DNA of 9,420 bases, taken from assembly GCA_016763215.1 (NCBI GenBank), contig JAESUF010000393.1, positions 1 through 9,420 on the forward strand, given 5' to 3'. The notes below the pieces were generated by a model that did no database searches, was not told the DNA's origin, and saw nothing but the letters and a program-made list of their open reading frames with translations. Origin of the DNA: Flavobacteriaceae bacterium (GTDB lineage: Bacteria > Bacteroidota > Bacteroidia > Flavobacteriales > Flavobacteriaceae). Positions 6,369-9,420 of the stretch are shown here, one piece after another. Position 1 is the stretch's first letter; each line of letters starts with the position of its first letter. Position numbers and translations under genes: made by a program.

Positions 6369-6977
6369 TTATTTATCAGCAATTGTTTCGAGTAATTCTC
6401 TCTTAAGAGAGACTGTTTTTTTTACATTTTTCATTTCTTTTCGGACTCCTTTTCTTATTTGAAAAAACAAGAATGTTGCAATAAAAAGATAGGAGATATC
6501 AAATAACACAACATTCCAAGTTTCCAGATAAACAAGAAATTCAGGAGTTAACATATAAAATCCAATGGTATATAAACCAATAATGATAGGAGCTATGAGT
6601 TCATGAATTTTTTTTCGAAATTGATAGAAATCAATGGATTTATTAATAGCTTCTAAAGAATTATCTAGAACACGAATTTTCTTCGCTTTTTTGATGCTGC
6701 TAATTTCAAAAATGATTCTAACAATTAACCCTATAAGCATTAACCCTGCACCAATTCTACTTAAGAGCTGTTCAACAGGGGCAATGAAATAGAAAAAACA
6801 AAAAATGACAATCAACGTTGTACTTAATATAGCAATGGTTCCATAGTAAAAAATAAAACTTTCTTTTTTGTGAGAACGAATCTTTTCATAGGTATCTTCT
6901 ACGTTTGTTGATGAACCTTGAAGATCTTTTTTACTTTGATTCCAAGCATCCTCTAATTCTGAAAAATGATTACTCAT
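6369..6977 (-). CDS. Four-helix membrane protein, candidate anti-sigma factor
   Basis: The 202-residue protein has a soluble N-terminus of about 40 residues (FSELEDAWNQSKKDL...VEDTYEKIRSHKKE). Four hydrophobic helices follow at about 41-64, 72-92, 126-143 and 154-174, and then a basic C-terminal tail (RKGVRKEMKNVKKTVSLKRELLETIADK). There is no zinc-binding anti-sigma motif and no enzyme motif. It is the last gene of a three-gene operon, and its ATG overlaps the end of the ECF sigma gene by 8 bases (ATGAGTAA). That position is where flavobacterial anti-sigma factors are found, and the short cytoplasmic N-terminal helix could hold the sigma factor. The assignment rests on position and topology only. 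Alternatives are an uncharacterised regulator or a membrane effector of the operon. A strong hairpin follows its stop. Confidence 0.75.
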   Translation of the reverse strand: MSNHFSELEDAWNQSKKDLQGSSTNVEDTYEKIRSHKKESFIFYYGTIAILSTTLIVIFCFFYFIAPVEQLLSRIGAGLMLIGLIVRIIFEISSIKKAKKIRVLDNSLEAINKSIDFYQFRKKIHELIAPIIIGLYTIGFYMLTPEFLVYLETWNVVLFDISYLFIATFLFFQIRKGVRKEMKNVKKTVSLKRELLETIADK

Positions 6978-7464
6978 GCTCTAATATTTTTTTAAGACGT
7001 TTTTTAATTCGATGTATTTTCACGCGTATGTTTGTAGGCTGAATACCTAAAACTTCTGCGATATCTTCATGTTGTTGACCCTCTAAAACCATCATAATGA
7101 CTAACCGGTCGAGTTCATTTAATTGACCAATAGCTTTGTACAATTGTTTGCTAGCTTCGGTAGAATCATTTTTAGACTCTTCTATAAATTGAAGATGACT
7201 GTTATCAATTGGTAAAGTCTTATTTTTCTTTTCCTTTTGAATCAACTGCAAACAGGTGTTAACGGTGATTCGATAGATCCATGTTTTGTAGGAGGACAAC
7301 CCTTTAAAAGAATCTAAATGCTTCCACACTTTGATGAATACTTCCTGCGATAAATCACTTGCTTTGTCATAGTCCCCTTGAGTAAAACCCAAACACATTT
7401 GCAATGTCATAGGAAAGTATTTTTTGTGTATTGACTCAAACTGTGATGTAGTATTCTTATTCAC
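6970..7464 (-). CDS. RNA polymerase ECF-type sigma-70 factor (second)
   Basis: This is a 164-residue group IV sigma factor. Sigma region 2 spans about residues 10-80 with DKASDLSQEVFIKVWKHLDSF (33-53) and TWIYRITVNTCLQLIQKEKK (61-80). Sigma region 4 spans about 104-160 with LNELDRLVIMMVLEGQQHEDIAEVLG (115-140) and a basic recognition helix ending RVKIHRIKKRLKKIL. The start is a GTG at 7462-7464 in an 8-base overlap (GTGAATAA) with the hydrolase stop. The next ATG is at residue 19, which would trim the first helix of region 2, so the GTG is preferred. Its own stop overlaps the membrane protein by 8 bases. The tight coupling suggests a fixed ratio of sigma factor to membrane partner. It is only distantly similar to the sigma factor at 1808-2356, so the two are not a recent duplication. 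Confidence 0.94.
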   Translation of the reverse strand: MNKNTTSQFESIHKKYFPMTLQMCLGFTQGDYDKASDLSQEVFIKVWKHLDSFKGLSSYKTWIYRITVNTCLQLIQKEKKNKTLPIDNSHLQFIEESKNDSTEASKQLYKAIGQLNELDRLVIMMVLEGQQHEDIAEVLGIQPTNIRVKIHRIKKRLKKILEHE

Positions 7465-8293
7465 TTGTTAAAAAAGCATTTATTTTTTTGTAAAACCAAT
7501 CTGGTTGATCGAACATGATAAAATGTTTGCCCTCTGGCGCCATTACAATGGTCTTTTCTGCTAAGTTAGCGTATTGCTTCTCCATAGTTTCCTTAGCAAT
7601 GGCCCCATAGGTTGGTGCGCCTAAAATTAAAGCTTTCGCTTTTACTTTAAAAAGTTCGTCTCTTAGGTCTAATTTTAATAAGTCTGTATACCCATAAACA
7701 TAGGTTTTTCTATCAGCTTCCAGAATCCAGTTTGTAACTGTTGCAATTTTAGCTTTAGTATTGGTCATGTTTGATGACATCATTGTAGCCATGCCTTTGA
7801 ATTGTTCCTCATTCATTTCTAATATCCGTTTGTTGTATGGGCTTTCATATTGAAGGCTTTCAGCAGGAACACCAGGCATCATCACTTCGCGCATGCATGG
7901 TAAAGCGTCGACTAAAATAATTTTTTTTACAATACGGGGAAGTTCAGCAGCGATATCAGTAGCTAATGTCCCTCCCATACTATGACCTATGATTTCTACT
8001 TCTTGTAGGTTCTTGTCTTTTATATAGGCAATGATTTCTTTTTTTATACTAGAATACCAGGGAGCTTCAATCGGTTTTATTCCGTTGAAACCAGCGTATG
8101 AAATTAAATGAGCTTCTCTTTCAATTTTTAAATGAGAAAGAGTCTCTTTCCAAATAGAACCGGGAGTAGTGAAGCCAGGAAGAAATAAGATTGGTTTTCC
8201 TTTTCCAATCACTTCAGATTGTATGGCTTTGTATTGACCAATAGCAGAGGTTACTGAAAGGAATATAATGGCGATGGATAAAATATTTTTCAT
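7457..8293 (-). CDS. Secreted alpha/beta hydrolase
   Basis: The frame can be extended upstream to a TTG at 8326, but the ATG at 8293 is preferred because a signal peptide begins there (MKNILSIAIIFLSVTSAIGQ). From that start the protein is 278 residues. After the signal come an oxyanion-region strand and turn (KPILFLPGFTTPGSIW), the nucleophile elbow GHSMGG (Ser about 105 in this numbering), a strand with a candidate acid (KKIILVDALP, Asp about 129), a helical lid rich in Met, and the catalytic His in PEGKHFIMFDQPDWF (about 257). The usual Asp after the later strand (KALILGAPTYG) is absent, so Asp129 may serve as the acid. It should act in the periplasm or outside on an ester or amide; the substrate is unknown. 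It overlaps the downstream ECF sigma gene by 8 bases, which is unusual and suggests a link to signal generation or regulation. Confidence 0.9.
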   Translation of the reverse strand: MKNILSIAIIFLSVTSAIGQYKAIQSEVIGKGKPILFLPGFTTPGSIWKETLSHLKIEREAHLISYAGFNGIKPIEAPWYSSIKKEIIAYIKDKNLQEVEIIGHSMGGTLATDIAAELPRIVKKIILVDALPCMREVMMPGVPAESLQYESPYNKRILEMNEEQFKGMATMMSSNMTNTKAKIATVTNWILEADRKTYVYGYTDLLKLDLRDELFKVKAKALILGAPTYGAIAKETMEKQYANLAEKTIVMAPEGKHFIMFDQPDWFYKKINAFLTSE

Positions 8294-8361
8294 GGTGTTT
8301 TGTGTTTCGTTTCCTCTTTGATTCAAATCTTTGAGAATTGTTACACCTTGATAGAAAAAAA

Positions 8362-8389
8362 TAAAACCACCTCATTTGAGGTGGTTTTA
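8362..8389. terminator. Hairpin terminator after the ALDH gene (copy 2 of the repeated stem)
   Basis: A 13-bp perfect stem (TAAAACCACCTCA at 8362-8374, TGAGGTGGTTTTA at 8377-8389) shares its core AAAACCACCTCA-TT-TGAGGTGGTTTT with the hairpin at 6312-6347. It lies 65 bases after the ALDH stop and 68 bases before the hydrolase ATG, so on the - strand it separates the two units. The GGTTTTA end gives a short U-run, and a longer A/T stretch follows on the - strand. Confidence 0.8.
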
Positions 8390-8433
8390 ATATCGTTAAA
8401 AGTGACTTTGACTCGAATCAATAACCTAACGAG

Positions 8434-8454
8434 GTACTGAAACAAGTTCAGTAC
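8434..8454 (-). other. 8-bp hairpin overlapping the ALDH stop codon
   Basis: The arms GTACTGAA (8434-8441) and TTCAGTAC (8447-8454) are perfect complements around ACAAG. The outer base is the last base of the TAG stop (8454-8456 on the - strand). There is no T-run after it, so it is not a classic terminator. It may protect the 3' end of the message or be a spare palindrome; the true terminator appears to be at 8362-8389. Confidence 0.45.
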
Positions 8455-9419
8455 TATAAGTCAAACTTAATTCCTTGAGCTAAAGGTAACTCATCAGAAT
8501 AATTGATTGTGTTTGTTTGTCTACGCACGTATATTTTCCAAGCATCAGATCCAGATTCACGACCACCACCAGTTTCTTTTTCTCCTCCAAAAGCTCCACC
8601 AATTTCAGCACCAGAAGTTCCGATGTTTACATTTGCAATACCACAATCAGAACCAGCATAAGATAAAAATTTCTCAGCTTCTTTCATTTGATTTGTCATA
8701 ATTGCTGAAGACAACCCTTGCGCAACACCATTTTGTTGGTCAATCGCATTTTCTACTTCTCCAGAATATTTCATTATATATAAAATTGGAGCAAATGTTT
8801 CATGTTGTACAATTTCGAAATGGTTTTCTGCTTCAATAATAGCTGGTTTTACGTAGCATCCGCTTTCGTAACCTTCACCTTCCAAAACACCACCTTCAAC
8901 CAATACCTTTCCACCTTCAGCTTTTGCTTTTTCAATAGCATCCAAATAAGCATTCACAGCATCGTGATCAATTAATGGCCCAATATGATTCTTTTCATCT
9001 AAAGGGTTCCCGATAGTTAATTGCCCATAAGCACCAACAATTGCATCTCTTACTTTATCGTATACAGATTCGTGAATAATCAATCTTCTAGTAGAAGTAC
9101 ATCGTTGTCCAGCAGTACCAACAGCACCAAATACAGCACCAGGAACCACTACTTTTAAGTCTGCAGTTGGCGTAATAATAATAGCATTGTTACCACCTAA
9201 CTCTAATAAAGATTTTCCAAAGCGTTCTGCAACAGTTGCACCCACAATTCTTCCCATTCTTGTAGAACCTGTAGCGGATACTAAAGGAACTCTAGTATCA
9301 GTAGTCATGTATTCTCCAACTTTATAATCTCCATTAATAATACTAGAGATTCCTTCTGGTAAGTTATTTTCTTTTAAAACATCAGCAATGATATTTTGAC
9401 AAGCAACTGAACATAAAGG
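8454..9419 (-). CDS. amaB: Aldehyde dehydrogenase, ALDH7 / L-piperidine-6-carboxylate dehydrogenase type, 3' part
   Basis: The frame is open to the window edge ([23 protein letters not shown]...). The gene starts outside; 321 residues are visible, and the family is about 510 residues long. The enzyme oxidises alpha-aminoadipate semialdehyde (in equilibrium with piperideine-6-carboxylate) with NAD+, in lysine breakdown, in the cytoplasm. Visible landmarks are [10 protein letters not shown] (NAD-binding region), the catalytic Glu in LLELGGNN (fragment residue 73), and the catalytic Cys in [13 protein letters not shown] (residue 107). The C-terminal block [31 protein letters not shown] matches what I recall of human ALDH7A1/antiquitin and bacterial AmaB. 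The ATG at 9306-9308 is internal and not the start. Other lysine-pathway genes are not in view, so the substrate is inferred from family. A hairpin overlaps the stop, and a strong terminator follows 65 bases on. Confidence 0.92.
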   Translation of the reverse strand, partial: PLCSVACQNIIADVLKENNLPEGISSIINGDYKVGEYMTTDTRVPLVSATGSTRMGRIVGATVAERFGKSLLELGGNNAIIITPTADLKVVVPGAVFGAVGTAGQRCTSTRRLIIHESVYDKVRDAIVGAYGQLTIGNPLDEKNHIGPLIDHDAVNAYLDAIEKAKAEGGKVLVEGGVLEGEGYESGCYVKPAIIEAENHFEIVQHETFAPILYIMKYSGEVENAIDQQNGVAQGLSSAIMTNQMKEAEKFLSYAGSDCGIANVNIGTSGAEIGGAFGGEKETGGGRESGSDAWKIYVRRQTNTINYSDELPLAQGIKFDL

Positions 9420-9420
9420 T

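Noticed and set aside
1808..7464. The two ECF sigma genes as a recent duplication
   Set aside because: Their proteins differ in length and sequence, and their operon partners are unrelated.
8294..8326. Upstream TTG start for the hydrolase
   Set aside because: It would place 11 polar residues before a clean signal peptide. The ATG at 8293 starts directly with that signal peptide.
8294..8361. AAGATTTG as a Bacteroidota -7 promoter element for the hydrolase operon
   Set aside because: It differs from TAnnTTTG at the first base and has no matching -33 TTTG at the right spacing.
8507..8701. 64-codon + strand frame
   Set aside because: It is antisense to the strongly conserved C-terminal ALDH block.
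1..9420. Defence, phage, CRISPR or mobile-element content
   Set aside because: I see no repeats-and-spacers array, transposase, integrase, terminal inverted repeats or toxin-antitoxin pair. The AlbA_2 protein alone is not enough to call a defence system.

Overview
This AT-rich window reads as a chromosomal segment of a marine-type Flavobacteriaceae (Bacteroidota). The evidence for that is the low GC content, the scarcity of Shine-Dalgarno sites, signal peptides ending in ..SQ or ..GQ, paired ECF sigma operons, and proteins close to ones I recall from Tenacibaculum, Polaribacter and Flavobacterium relatives. The genus call is an inference. There is no sign of a phage, IS element, CRISPR array, tRNA or rRNA.

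Layout. Positions 1-3983 are all on the + strand. They hold the 3' part of a YdhF-type aldo/keto reductase, an AlbA_2 (Schlafen-type) nucleic-acid-binding protein coupled to it by one base, and then an ECF sigma factor, a membrane anti-sigma factor and a secreted protein. Positions 4053-9419 are all on the - strand. In transcription order they are the 3' part of an ALDH7-family semialdehyde dehydrogenase; an operon of secreted alpha/beta hydrolase, second ECF sigma factor and four-helix membrane protein; and a two-gene operon of SPFH-GYF protein and zinc-ribbon membrane protein. The two arms converge on a shared hairpin terminator at 4021-4049. A near-identical hairpin (core CCACCTCATTTGAGGTGG) ends both the ALDH unit and the hydrolase/sigma unit.

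How the genes work together. The window carries two independent ECF signalling modules of different design. One has a single-pass anti-sigma factor and a secreted target or partner. The other has a secreted hydrolase upstream and a polytopic membrane protein in the usual anti-sigma position. The SPFH plus zinc-ribbon pair resembles the YdjI/YdjG membrane-stress components of Bacillus subtilis, so envelope homeostasis is a plausible theme for the central part. That theme is an inference.

Integrity. Two genes are broken by apparent one-base losses in A-runs of the coding strand. The anti-sigma factor is hit at an A8 run (2384-2391), and the SPFH gene near 5950-5955. The anti-sigma gene also has an abnormal 92-bp overlap with its downstream neighbour. 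The A8 site could be a real slippery or phase-variable site. The SPFH site has no slippery motif and looks like a mutation or a sequencing error. I did not find a clearly new multi-gene system. The best leads are the A8 site and the hydrolase/ECF/four-TM operon.
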